From Chitinophagales bacterium (lineage in GTDB: Bacteria; Bacteroidota; Bacteroidia; Chitinophagales; Chitinophagaceae), in assembly GCA_017303455.1 (NCBI GenBank), contig JAFLBM010000011.1, positions 62,001-126,000 of the forward strand: a stretch of 64,000 nucleotides of DNA, given 5' to 3'. Below are positions 29,201 to 36,896 of this stretch, one piece after another. Under the pieces are notes generated by a model. It did no database searches, was not told the origin of the DNA, and worked only from the letters and a program-made list of their open reading frames with translations. A program made the position numbers and the translations under genes. How positions within the stretch are numbered: position 1 is the stretch's first letter; every line of letters begins with the position of its first letter.

Positions 29201-30661
29201 TGCAAACGAAACAGTCTGTGCCATCGGTCGGAACATTTTTCCTTCAATACCCACTAATGCAAGGATGGGTAAATACACAATAAGAATAATGATCTGGCCA
29301 AACACGGCAGAGTTCATCATTTTACCGGAAGAATTCTCTACCTCCTCATCCATCTGGGCTTGAGTGATACTGTTATTGACTGCATACTGCCGGCTGTGGT
29401 ACAGGCGGTGCATTACCGCTTCCACAATGATCACGGCACCATCCACGATGAGCCCGAAATCCAGTGCACCCAAACTCATCAGGTTACCGGAAACGCCAAA
29501 CGTATTCATCATGATCACGGCGAACAGCATGGAGAGGGGAATCACAGATGCAACAATCAAGCCTGCCCGGAGATTACCGAGAAAAACGACAAGTATAAAA
29601 ATTACGATCAACGCACCTTCGATCAGGTTCTTCTCCACTGTACCAATCGCATGATCCACCATTTTCGTCCGGTCAAGAAAGGGTTCTATCCGCACTCCTT
29701 CCGGTAATGTTTTTTCGATCTGCTTAATGCGTTCTTTCACATTTTTGATCACTTCAGAAGAGTTACCTCCTTTCAGCATCATCACAATAGCGCCTGCTAC
29801 TTCTCCTTCATCATTAAAACACATGGCACCATACCGGACGGCTGTACCAATTCTTACTTCAGCAACATCTTTTACATATACCGGTATACCGGCAGCCGTA
29901 TGCTTTACAAATATCTTCCCGATATCCTCAGTACCTTTTGCAAGGCCTTCGCTCCGGATGTATAAAACAGTCGGACCTTTTTCGATATAGGCACCACCTG
30001 TATTCTGGTTATTTTGTTCGAGTGCCGTAAACACATCGCTGATGGAGACATTCATGCTTTTCAGCCGTTCGCTGTTCACCGCCACTTCGTATTGCTTCAG
30101 GTTGCCGCCAAAGCTGCTGACATCTGCCACACCCGGTGTGCCCAGCAACTGGCGGCGAACGATCCAGTCCTGTATGGTTCTTAATTCAGTTGCTGTGTAT
30201 TTATTCTCGTAGCCTTTTTGGGGCCGGACAGCATATTGAAAAATTTCTCCTAACCCGGTGGTCACGGGACCCAAAGAAGGGTTACCGGCATCAGCAGGAA
30301 TTTCAGAACGCACCTGTTGCAACCGTTCCGACACCTGTTGCCTTGCCCAGTACACATCCGTGTTATCATCAAACACAATGGTAACGAGTGATAAACCAAA
30401 ACGGGAAAAAGAACGGATCTCAATGATACCGGGTATATTGGCTGTTGCCTGTTCAATCGGAAATGTAATTAATCGTTCTACTTCAGGAGCAGCTAACGAT
30501 GGTGATACGGTGATCACCTGTACCTGGTTATTGGTAATATCCGGAACAGCATCAATAGGCAGTTTGGTAAACGAATAGGCTCCCCAGCCTGTCAGGCCCA
30601 ATACCAATAGCCCAATGATCAGCTTATTCCGTATGGAAAAGCGGATAATATGAGTAAGCAT
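26282..30661 (-). CDS. CusA/CzcA heavy-metal RND pump fused to a TolC-like outer-membrane channel protein
   Basis: 1459 residues, about 400 more than a usual CzcA/CusA pump. Residues 1 to about 1035 are a heavy-metal RND transporter with GALDFGLIVDGAVIIVEA in TM4, the HME-family proton-relay region, and twelve predicted TM helices ending at LYMWIEREK. A basic stretch (KKTKRKKPVVP) and a hydrophobic segment ending in FAQAQ, which looks like an internal signal peptide, lead to an outer-membrane efflux protein domain (about 1065-1459) with the long helices of TolC. The fusion would make pump and exit duct in equal amounts, perhaps separated by signal peptidase. Such fusions occur elsewhere in Bacteroidota. 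Metal: probably Cu(I)/Ag(I) or divalent ions; context favours copper. Confidence 0.9.
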   Translation of the reverse strand: MLTHIIRFSIRNKLIIGLLVLGLTGWGAYSFTKLPIDAVPDITNNQVQVITVSPSLAAPEVERLITFPIEQATANIPGIIEIRSFSRFGLSLVTIVFDDNTDVYWARQQVSERLQQVRSEIPADAGNPSLGPVTTGLGEIFQYAVRPQKGYENKYTATELRTIQDWIVRRQLLGTPGVADVSSFGGNLKQYEVAVNSERLKSMNVSISDVFTALEQNNQNTGGAYIEKGPTVLYIRSEGLAKGTEDIGKIFVKHTAAGIPVYVKDVAEVRIGTAVRYGAMCFNDEGEVAGAIVMMLKGGNSSEVIKNVKERIKQIEKTLPEGVRIEPFLDRTKMVDHAIGTVEKNLIEGALIVIFILVVFLGNLRAGLIVASVIPLSMLFAVIMMNTFGVSGNLMSLGALDFGLIVDGAVIIVEAVMHRLYHSRQYAVNNSITQAQMDEEVENSSGKMMNSAVFGQIIILIVYLPILALVGIEGKMFRPMAQTVSFALIGAFILSLTYVPMVTSLFLSKKMKHKENFSDKMMNWIQRMYEPALKKALAFPKIITVTVIAVFVFAVFILSRLGGEFIPKLEEGDFAVDTRLLTGSSLSQTIESTQKTAGILLKKFPEVEKVVTKIGSGEIPTDPMPIEASDMMVILKDKSEWTSAKTFDELANKMSKALEDVPGVTAGFQYPVQMRFNELMTGARQDVVCKIFGEDLDTLAAYSKKLGDVVSTVDGARDLYVETVTGLPQIVINYNRDAMSHYQLHIADVNRVLRTAFAGETAGLVYENERRFDLVVRLNQQSRKDLTDVQNLLIATPTGTQIPLYQVATVEIKEGPNQIQREDAKRRIVVGFNVRGKDVQTVVTELSEKVDAQLKLPPGYYITYGGQFENLVQAKKRLSIALPLALLLIFIMLYFAFGKLKYGVLIFSAIPLSAIGGVLALWILGMPFSISAGVGFIALFGVAVLNGIVLITEFNRLKNQGMHDLKFIIMEGTKVRLRPVLMTASVASLGFLPMALSHGAGAEVQRPLATVVIGGLITATFLTLVLLPILYMWIEREKPKKTKRKKPVVPATIILLLLACSFAQAQNPAGKKMKLEEMLQLAGKQNLAIQSLQKESAYWKQLQAAVFEPAKTQLGAEYGNINSLNNDTRFTLSQSFSLPVVYKRQREFYQASEKTQMAMINWKQQELNKEVKLVFWQMADLVARQQLLVKLDSVYSRVLQAAALRLKAGETNMLEKITVEAQVQQLKIQQQQLKGDISIAQQKLQWLLNTEEKLLPDYNEENTTGIVMADTTAISNHPLIKLREQQVMLAGSQTALDRNKLVPDIAAGYNNMSIVGYQSPDGITQKYYGSGSRFNSFTITMAIPLFCKAAKNKVKAGQLNEEVARMNMKVTDQQLKSQLLQLTEEMHKRQQQLDYYRQQGLAQSELIISHAKQNFEKGQISYLEWTMLMNNAVGIQLAHLDAVQQLHMINTEIEYLTGK

Positions 30662-30711
30662 AAATAGTTTTACTGGTTCAGTAAATCAGGTTGATAACAA
30701 AACGTATATGA

Positions 30712-31143
30712 TCAACTGATGCGGGGAGGCTGAAAGATATCAAAGGAAGCAAACTGAGGTTTATTTTCTTCCTTATAAATGGTGAACTGACGGGGTAACT
30801 GTTTTGGAGTAACCAGCTCGATAGCAGAAAGATTAAATTCACAGACGCTGGTAGCCGTCATGGAATTACAATCAGCATCCCGGAGAGGTAATTGCTGATC
30901 TTTTTCAAAATCGGCATCCTTCACCATCTTTTCCAGGTAATGTATTTTAAGGAATGCCCAGATGCTGATATGCTTATCTTCCTGCCTGTGCTCCCTGAAA
31001 TGTTCAATCAGCAAAGGAAATTTTACCAACTGGTGCAATTCAGTATAGGAGAACAGGTAAGCTGATACAAATAATATGGCTGTTATCTTTTTCAGGTACC
31101 CAAAGGTAAAAAAACAGGCTGAGACTTTCGTGACAAATATCAC
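30712..31143 (-). CDS. Small hypothetical protein of the metal-efflux operon
   Basis: 143 residues from a GTG at 31143, only 4 bp after the TonB receptor stop, so coupled translation is likely; no in-frame ATG is available before the hydrophobic segment. An N-terminal hydrophobic helix (about 18-33) resembles a signal or anchor. Then come ELHQLVKFPLLIEHFREHR and two cysteines (DADCN and SVCEF) near residue 90-102. I do not recognise a named family. Its place between a TonB receptor and an RND pump suggests a periplasmic accessory role in metal handling. Confidence 0.65.
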   Translation of the reverse strand: MIFVTKVSACFFTFGYLKKITAILFVSAYLFSYTELHQLVKFPLLIEHFREHRQEDKHISIWAFLKIHYLEKMVKDADFEKDQQLPLRDADCNSMTATSVCEFNLSAIELVTPKQLPRQFTIYKEENKPQFASFDIFQPPRIS

Positions 31144-31147
31144 TGCT

Positions 31148-33439
31148 TTATTTCAGGGTCAGCCGAAGGCCTCCAAAAAAACGTATCCCCTGGTTAGGTG
31201 CATAGACATAAGTGGGATCAAAGCTAAGAGCATAAGGATTCTCCGCTGTGGCAAGAATATTCCCGTTCCCGTCGTATTCTACTTTTTTATCAAAGGGATC
31301 ATGTGAACGGGCTATGATAAAGGGAGTATTTTTTGCCGGTGTCCAGTTCAGGAAATTTTTGATCCCGGTGAATAATTCAAGTTTTGTGTCCAGGAGTTTG
31401 CTGAACTGGATATTCTGGATACTCCATACGGGTGAAGAAGCAGGCCTTGGATCTGTCTTTGATAAAAGAGGTAACCGCATCGGTCCGTAGATATTACCGG
31501 TATAATCAATAGTTAACCTTGCCGCAGGAATTGTATAGGTAATAGCCCAGGTGCCACTCCATTTCTCTGTTAATACCGGTTGCTGTTTTATTTTCTTTCC
31601 CTGGTCATTGGTCTCTGTTTTTTCAACATCCTGTATCGTTATCCCGATAAGACTTTTGAAATGATGCCCTTTATTCAATTCTATGTTCAATGTTATCCCT
31701 TTTGAGGCCGCATATCCATCCAGGTTTTTATAGATGATCTTATTGGGGTCGGTATCATAATCGGGAATGATCTGGTTCGTGAAATGTGAATACCAGGCAG
31801 AGGCATCAATATTCAATGATAACTGCTCCCATTTTTTATACCAGGTATAATTCAGGTTCACATTATAACTTCTTTCCGGCCGCAGCGATTCTTTTACTTC
31901 CACAGCCCTTGCCCCGGTTAGCGCCGCATGTTCTTCGGTAAACAAACTCACCACCCGGAAACCGGTTCCTGCATTCAGTCGAAAGATTTGCCGTTCTTTC
32001 AAACTCCATTTCCAGGCAACTCTTGGTGTGAAAATTCCTTTGTGAATGGGATGATGATCATACCGGAGACCCAGTAACAGTAAATGGTTTGTATTCAGTT
32101 TCCATTCGTCCTGTAAGAAGATACCAGGCAACATATACTTATCAGGCCTGTTCATTCCGGTCAGGGTATCAGTTGTAGCCGTTGAATTATCATCATAATA
32201 ATTATACCGTGCAGCTAATCCTGTCAACAAAGAATGAGCAGCACCTGCCTGTTTATCCCATACCAGTTGTGCAAAACCGATCTTTTGTTTACCCATATAC
32301 GGCGTTGTTCCGTAATAAGAGTTTTGATCATGGCTGGTGGCAGAAAAGGAAAAGAAGATTTTTTCCGGCACCGGCAACTGGTAATTACCAATCAGTTCAA
32401 CCCGGTTGGTATAAATGCTTTCACCATAAAGGCTATCAGATCCCCGAAATGTTCTGTTCCAGCGCATATCACCACCCCAGCGGTCTTCATAAAAATAGCG
32501 GGCGGCCAGTGTGGCAACACGGTTATTCTTTCTTTCAAAACTTAGCTTATTGAAAACGGAGATACGATGCTGCAAAGTCACATCGGTAAACTGGTCCTTA
32601 TTCTTGTCCAGCGGATGCCGGTAATTAAAATAGTTGATGCCCAGTAAGGAAGATGCCTTTTTGCCGAGTTTGATCTTCGCACCGATATCAGCGGTGTGTT
32701 CCAGCCAGTTCGTGGTCATCAGATTGGCCGTAAACAAAGGGGCTTTATCCGGTGATTTGGTGATGATATTAATTAAGCCACCGATCGCTTCAGAACCATA
32801 CAGGCCTGAAGCGGGCCCTTTTACGATTTCGATCCGGTCGATCAGTTGTGTGGGAATACCAAACAATCCATACACCGAAGCAAGACTGCTGACAATGGGC
32901 ATTCCATCAATAGTGATCATCGTATACGGTCCTTCCAACCCGTTAATATGTATGTCACCGGTATTACAAACACTGCAATTCAGTTGCGGCCGCACACCAT
33001 TCACATTTTGCAGGGATTCAAAAATGCTGGGCGAGGGATTCTTTTTTAAGAACTGGGGTGTGTATACTTCAACAGCTACAGGGCTCTCTGTTCTCCTGAC
33101 AGCCTTCATCGTACCCGTAACCACTACCCCTTCCAGTTCCTTTTGTAAAGGAGTCATGGACAGGGCCAGGTACTTTTTATCTGCAGGATATATTTTTTTT
33201 ATTTCAAAACCGGTGACTGTGACCAGTAATGAATCCGTGTCCGTAATATCAATTGCAAATTTTCCGTTCCTGTCACTAACTACCGAACGCAGGGAAACAC
33301 TCGTACTGACAGTAGCCCCGGCAATTCGTTCACCGGTTTGTTCATGCACTACTTCGCCCTGAACAGAACGCTGTGCCCAAAGGCCTGTTGATAAGAAGAA
33401 CAGGATAACAACTAAAAAAGGTTTTCGTTTCATATTCAA
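31148..33439 (-). CDS. TonB-dependent outer-membrane receptor
   Basis: 763 residues. Signal peptide (1-22, ending GLWAQ), carboxypeptidase-like regulatory domain (about 23-105, VQGEVVHEQTGERIAGATV), plug domain (about 115-225, with CSVCNTGDIHINGLEGPYTMITIDGMP) and a 22-strand barrel to the C-terminus. The plug contains a CSVC pair that could hold a metal. It imports a metal or metal complex using TonB energy. The promoter has a full -33/-7 and a 24-bp dyad operator over the start point, so it is probably repressor-controlled. The following small gene begins 4 bp after its stop. Confidence 0.9.
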   Translation of the reverse strand: MNMKRKPFLVVILFFLSTGLWAQRSVQGEVVHEQTGERIAGATVSTSVSLRSVVSDRNGKFAIDITDTDSLLVTVTGFEIKKIYPADKKYLALSMTPLQKELEGVVVTGTMKAVRRTESPVAVEVYTPQFLKKNPSPSIFESLQNVNGVRPQLNCSVCNTGDIHINGLEGPYTMITIDGMPIVSSLASVYGLFGIPTQLIDRIEIVKGPASGLYGSEAIGGLINIITKSPDKAPLFTANLMTTNWLEHTADIGAKIKLGKKASSLLGINYFNYRHPLDKNKDQFTDVTLQHRISVFNKLSFERKNNRVATLAARYFYEDRWGGDMRWNRTFRGSDSLYGESIYTNRVELIGNYQLPVPEKIFFSFSATSHDQNSYYGTTPYMGKQKIGFAQLVWDKQAGAAHSLLTGLAARYNYYDDNSTATTDTLTGMNRPDKYMLPGIFLQDEWKLNTNHLLLLGLRYDHHPIHKGIFTPRVAWKWSLKERQIFRLNAGTGFRVVSLFTEEHAALTGARAVEVKESLRPERSYNVNLNYTWYKKWEQLSLNIDASAWYSHFTNQIIPDYDTDPNKIIYKNLDGYAASKGITLNIELNKGHHFKSLIGITIQDVEKTETNDQGKKIKQQPVLTEKWSGTWAITYTIPAARLTIDYTGNIYGPMRLPLLSKTDPRPASSPVWSIQNIQFSKLLDTKLELFTGIKNFLNWTPAKNTPFIIARSHDPFDKKVEYDGNGNILATAENPYALSFDPTYVYAPNQGIRFFGGLRLTLK

Positions 33440-33462
33440 CCCGGCTAAACAAATTTTTAGTC

Positions 33463-33486
33463 TTGTCTAAATAATTGTTTAGACAA
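33463..33486 (-). promoter_or_regulatory. 24-bp operator dyad TTGTCTAAA-N6-TTTAGACAA
   Basis: Perfect 9-bp arms with a 6-bp spacer. The site overlaps the 3' end of the -7 box and covers the expected transcription start of the TonB receptor gene. An overlapping TTTAG-N6-CTAAA inverted repeat (33456-33471) adds a second half-site. Dimeric metal-dependent or MarR/TetR-type repressors bind such dyads; the regulator is not identified here. Confidence 0.7.
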
Positions 33487-33514
33487 ATATAATACTATTG
33501 GCTGTATGGCCAAA
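33484..33514 (-). promoter_or_regulatory. Bacteroidota promoter of the TonB receptor (TTTG-N19-TATATTTG)
   Basis: On the minus strand TTTG (33511-33514) is followed after exactly 19 bp by TATATTTG (33484-33491), a full match to the -33/-7 consensus. The expected start is near 33477. Confidence 0.8.
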
Positions 33515-33540
33515 AGAAAAGGCAGCTTTATTGCTGCCCC
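33515..33540 (-). terminator. Intrinsic terminator after the DUF4396 gene
   Basis: On the minus strand GGCAGC-AATAAA-GCTGCC is followed by TTTTCTTTTG. It lies 23 bp after the DUF4396 stop. Its T-rich tail runs directly into the -33 box of the TonB receptor promoter. Confidence 0.75.
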
Positions 33541-33562
33541 GCTTAAAAAAAGATTTGCTATT

Positions 33563-34039
33563 TTAATGAAGGTGCCGAACTCCCTTCCTGATAAACAAAT
33601 AGTTGACCGGGTAAGCCGCAATAAAACCGGCCAGTAATCCCAGGAGCATTCCTTTCCAGAATACCCACTCATGGAGATGTGCATCCATCACCCCGGGAGT
33701 ATAGACCTGTACCAGCACCTCCACTGTTTCCATGACGGCAATACTCAATCCTTCAGCGATCAGCACCTGCCTGAATGCCTGTCTGAGTGAAAAGCCGGCC
33801 CTTAATAAAGGGATCATCCCAAAAGCAAAACCCAAAACAAAACCCAGTATAATGGCAAGTATCATGGTATCGGTATTACTCATATGCAACCATGTCCCGA
33901 TAACCATTCCCAGTACCTCCCCGAGTCCGCAACCGATAAGGCAATGGACAGTTGCGCTGAAAGCCAGTTTCCAATTACTGATATCAGCCGTATGTTCTTT
34001 CATTGCATGATGATGTACATGCTGGTGTTGGTGGTTCAT
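33563..34039 (-). CDS. DUF4396 membrane protein with His-rich N-terminus
   Basis: 158 residues. The first 15 residues are histidine-rich (MNHQHQHVHHHAMKEH), a likely metal-binding tail. About four transmembrane helices follow, with LAFSATVHCLIGCGLGEVLGM (His-Cys-Cys facing one helix) and IAEGLSIAVMETVEVLV. This matches the DUF4396 family, often found beside metal-resistance genes. It is 10 bp downstream of the barrel gene and ends the transcript at the terminator at 33515-33540. Role inferred: metal movement across the inner membrane; not demonstrated. Confidence 0.8.
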   Translation of the reverse strand: MNHQHQHVHHHAMKEHTADISNWKLAFSATVHCLIGCGLGEVLGMVIGTWLHMSNTDTMILAIILGFVLGFAFGMIPLLRAGFSLRQAFRQVLIAEGLSIAVMETVEVLVQVYTPGVMDAHLHEWVFWKGMLLGLLAGFIAAYPVNYLFIRKGVRHLH

Positions 34040-34049
34040 AAAAAATGGT

Positions 34050-35429
34050 TTAGTGTTTATGTAATAATGGTCTTACCTGAAAATAAATTTGAAAGCCCAG
34101 TGGCATATCCCCGTAAAGTGCTTTCAATTGCTCAGCCGGGATGCTCATTGTTATTTTTGTTCCGGCAGTCAATTCAATATTTGCTTTATTGAATAAACTC
34201 CGGTTATAACCAATTGAAAAGCTATGTACATTAAAAGCAGCATGTCCCAATTGGTTTTCCAGGTCAAGCTCTTCCGCTGATTTCTGGATGAACTCATACC
34301 GGCTGAATACTGCATTTTTTTTGAACTGGAAATTTTCTTCCAGTAAAACAGAATGTTCCTTATGATCATGGCCTTTATCATTCAGCCCCCAAATCAGTGC
34401 AGTACTGAGATGCTGACCGGCCCGTATTTTCTTTGCATATAAAACAGAAGCGGTTGTCCGGGTGATATCAATACCAGGCTCCAGGGCTTCCGGCTCTTTG
34501 ATAAATCCCTGGGAGAACTGTAAGGCCCAATTCGCAGTTGGATTCCAGGACACACGATAAGCATAACTGTTGAGTTTCACCTTATCAAAATCATACCGGT
34601 CTTCATCAGGCTCACGGCCATTAAAAACCGAACCTTCCAGTTTCAATTGTTTAAACCGGAAACCCAATGTTCCCACTCCAAACGTAATATGGGTGGCATC
34701 CTGCCAGTGATGACTCAATGGCGCATCCGGGTCATTCATCGCCGATACCCGGTGCATAAAGGCGGGGGCACCTAAGGCGGGTTCACCGGGATAACCAAAA
34801 TAACCAAACACATCTATGTCTTTACTGATCATTTGTGTATAACCAATACTCAAAGCAGAAAAAAGATCATGCGGGTGCTGCCGGTCAACCAGCCGTCTTC
34901 CTTTCCAGGTTTCACCGGATTGAAATAATAATGGATACCCATTCCCGGTCTCTGTCAGAGCATCCAGGCTGATCATGGCGGTTGCGTTGAACAATCCCTT
35001 ATCACCCACCTTCCTGTTCATCATCGTCATGAACCAGTTCGGAAAACTGAACCGCTGCCCCCCTCTTTTTCCTGCATTAAAAATATCCGTATTGGTATAC
35101 CGCATAAAAATATTCCCATGAAACATCCAGTCCGTCTTGCCTGTTTGCTTCATCCACATATACATCGGGCTGGCATCAGGATTCCAGGCAGTACCGGAAG
35201 CATTCCTGCTCATAGGCAAGTTCCGGGAATAAGCATGTGATGGCATCGCTTTCATCATAGCATGATCATGCTTTTTCATACCGGGCATTTTCAGGGTATC
35301 CTTTACCGGCTGTTTCAACGGAGTTGTCTTTTTGACAGTATCTGCCGGTGCCGGGTGATGATCATGCTGACCCTGCATTACAAGCTGCAGTAGTAATAAA
35401 CCGGGCAGTATAAACAGTAACTTTTTAAT
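34050..35429 (-). CDS. Outer-membrane barrel-like protein of the metal island, possible ATT start
   Basis: The first ATG (35378) would give a protein starting MQGQHDHH with no signal. In frame upstream lie KKLLFILPGLLLLQLV, a good signal peptide, preceded by ATT and then directly by TAA. So the start is either ATT at 35427-35429 or a mutated ATG. From ATT the protein has 459 residues. The N-terminal third is rich in His and Met (HDHHPAP, MPGMKKHDHAMMKAMPSH). The rest is alternating strands with aromatic residues, as in an outer-membrane barrel. I know no named family. It precedes DUF4396 by 10 bp. Likely involved in metal export or sequestration. Confidence 0.6.
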   Translation of the reverse strand: MKKLLFILPGLLLLQLVMQGQHDHHPAPADTVKKTTPLKQPVKDTLKMPGMKKHDHAMMKAMPSHAYSRNLPMSRNASGTAWNPDASPMYMWMKQTGKTDWMFHGNIFMRYTNTDIFNAGKRGGQRFSFPNWFMTMMNRKVGDKGLFNATAMISLDALTETGNGYPLLFQSGETWKGRRLVDRQHPHDLFSALSIGYTQMISKDIDVFGYFGYPGEPALGAPAFMHRVSAMNDPDAPLSHHWQDATHITFGVGTLGFRFKQLKLEGSVFNGREPDEDRYDFDKVKLNSYAYRVSWNPTANWALQFSQGFIKEPEALEPGIDITRTTASVLYAKKIRAGQHLSTALIWGLNDKGHDHKEHSVLLEENFQFKKNAVFSRYEFIQKSAEELDLENQLGHAAFNVHSFSIGYNRSLFNKANIELTAGTKITMSIPAEQLKALYGDMPLGFQIYFQVRPLLHKH

Positions 35430-35470
35430 TTACAAAAATTTTTCTTAGTGAATAAAATGGAATACCTCTT

Positions 35471-36202
35471 TTATAACATCGTGATCAGCATCACAGCACT
35501 CATTACAACCATCAGCAGGTCTTCAAACAAGGTTACCTTGCTTAAGGGTAGTTTGATGACGGTGCCCAGGCAGGCGCATTGAAAACTGGTTCTCCTGAGC
35601 AGGCTCTGCACCACACCCACGGTACTGACAGCCATAACAACTAAAGTAATGGCATTGACCATCATCGGCTCAAATCCTGTTAAGAAAGCAATACCCAGGC
35701 CCAATTCAATGAATGCATAGATATAGCCCCAGGCAGGGAACTGTTTTGCCACCACATCATAGCTTTGGTAACCTTCCGCAAATCCTTTCAGGTTCATCAG
35801 CTTGAAAAAGGAAAACACAAAAAAGAAACCGGCCATAAAATGGCTCATCCACTGCATCCAGTTAAAGGGTCCTTTTACAACCTGTACTAAAATGGAAATC
35901 CCGGCGATATAACCAAAGATCAAAAAGATGGGCAGGTAAGATGGTTTACCTGTACCTGTTGCCGCTTCAATCATTGAATGCGTTGCATGATCCCCGGCTT
36001 CAGTGATCTTGTAATTACCGGCTTTACTGACTGCTTCCTGTAATACCGGGGTGCCGATATGCCCGCTCATGCTGATAACAGCCTGCGGAGAACCGAGTTG
36101 AACTTCAGCACCGGTTACATCACCCAGTTTCAGTAGTTCATTTTTGACCCGGGCCACGCAACTTCCGCAGGTCATCCCGGTTATCTGGTATTCATGTGTC
36201 AT
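35471..36202 (-). CDS. HMA domain fused to MauE/DoxX-like membrane domain
   Basis: 243 residues. The N-terminal 65 residues are an HMA domain with the standard Cu(I)-type site GMTCGSC. Residues about 95-243 form four transmembrane helices like the MauE/DoxX group, with a CAC motif near residue 212 (SFQCACLG). MauE-like proteins work in disulfide or electron handling, so this may link metal delivery to thiol chemistry in the inner membrane. It follows the AraC-HMA regulator gene; its promoter has a weak -7 and direct repeats at the -33 position, which suggests activation by that regulator. Confidence 0.8.
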   Translation of the reverse strand: MTHEYQITGMTCGSCVARVKNELLKLGDVTGAEVQLGSPQAVISMSGHIGTPVLQEAVSKAGNYKITEAGDHATHSMIEAATGTGKPSYLPIFLIFGYIAGISILVQVVKGPFNWMQWMSHFMAGFFFVFSFFKLMNLKGFAEGYQSYDVVAKQFPAWGYIYAFIELGLGIAFLTGFEPMMVNAITLVVMAVSTVGVVQSLLRRTSFQCACLGTVIKLPLSKVTLFEDLLMVVMSAVMLITML

Positions 36203-36220
36203 AGTTTAAAATTTATAACA

Positions 36221-36277
36221 CAAATCTCCGGCGGGAAAGAGGGCAGCCTGTTATATAATCGTGAGTATCTGTTATAT
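36221..36277 (-). promoter_or_regulatory. Activator-type promoter: GAGATTTG -7 with 21-bp-period direct repeats at -33
   Basis: On the minus strand a one-mismatch -7 box GAGATTTG lies at 36221-36228. ATATAACAG occurs at 36248-36256 and again at 36269-36277, 21 bp apart (two helical turns). The inner copy sits after a 19-bp spacer, exactly where a TTTG -33 box would be and is missing. This is the layout of a class II AraC-type activator site. Confidence 0.6.
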
Positions 36278-36287
36278 CATTTGCACA

Positions 36288-36854
36288 TCAGAGTTTATCC
36301 AGTGGGCTCCGGTGATGATCTTTCAGCTTTTTAAACTGGGAGGGAGTAAAACCCGTGACCTTTTTAAATTGGGCAGATAAATGGGCCACACTGCTGTAGC
36401 CCAGTTTAAAGGCCATTTCGTTCAATGTATATTCATCATATACCAGCCACTCCTTTACCTTTTCTATCTTTTGTAAAATGAAGTATTGTTCGATCGTGGT
36501 ATTTTCTATAGAGGAAAACAGGTTGCTCAGGTAATGATAGTCTTTAAACAATTTGGAGGAAAGATAGGCAGACAGGTTTTCTTTCATCTCATCCAGTTCA
36601 CCATAATGGACCAATTGCACAATCGCCTGTTTCACTTCTTCCACCAGTTTCACTTTCTGATCATCCAGCCATTCAAATCCTTCAATCAGCAGGGCTTTCC
36701 TGATTTGTAATTCCTGCTCCCCGGTTAGTGGCGCAGGCGTTTCCACTTTACCAAGATGAACAGCAACCGGGCTGACACCAGCTTCCCGGAAAATGCCCGT
36801 TACCGTTTTCAGGCAACGGGCACATACCATATTTTTAATATTATATACAGGCAT
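36288..36854 (-). CDS. AraC-type regulator with HMA-like N-terminal metal-sensing domain
   Basis: 188 residues. The first 65 residues have an HMA-like fold pattern (MPVYNIKNMVCARCLKTVTG) with the CxxC shifted to MVCARC, then VAVHLGKVE, and no second ferredoxin-like signature beyond FEWLDDQKVKLVEE. The C-terminal half (about 100-180) is an AraC/XylS helix-turn-helix pair ending FKLGYSSVAHLSAQFKKVTGFTPSQFKK. Inference: binding of Cu(I) or a similar ion to the CxxC controls DNA binding. Likely target: the HMA-MauE promoter immediately downstream (direct repeats at 36248 and 36269). Confidence 0.8.
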   Translation of the reverse strand: MPVYNIKNMVCARCLKTVTGIFREAGVSPVAVHLGKVETPAPLTGEQELQIRKALLIEGFEWLDDQKVKLVEEVKQAIVQLVHYGELDEMKENLSAYLSSKLFKDYHYLSNLFSSIENTTIEQYFILQKIEKVKEWLVYDEYTLNEMAFKLGYSSVAHLSAQFKKVTGFTPSQFKKLKDHHRSPLDKL

Positions 36855-36896
36855 AATTAATGAACGGGTATTCTAATTTACAAAACCCACGAAATC

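Noticed and set aside
32634..33362. 242-residue plus-strand frame inside the TonB receptor
   Set aside because: Antisense to a clear TonB receptor; composition shows no domain.
33457..33684. 75-residue minus-strand frame
   Set aside because: Overlaps the DUF4396 gene, the terminator and the operator; no coding signature.
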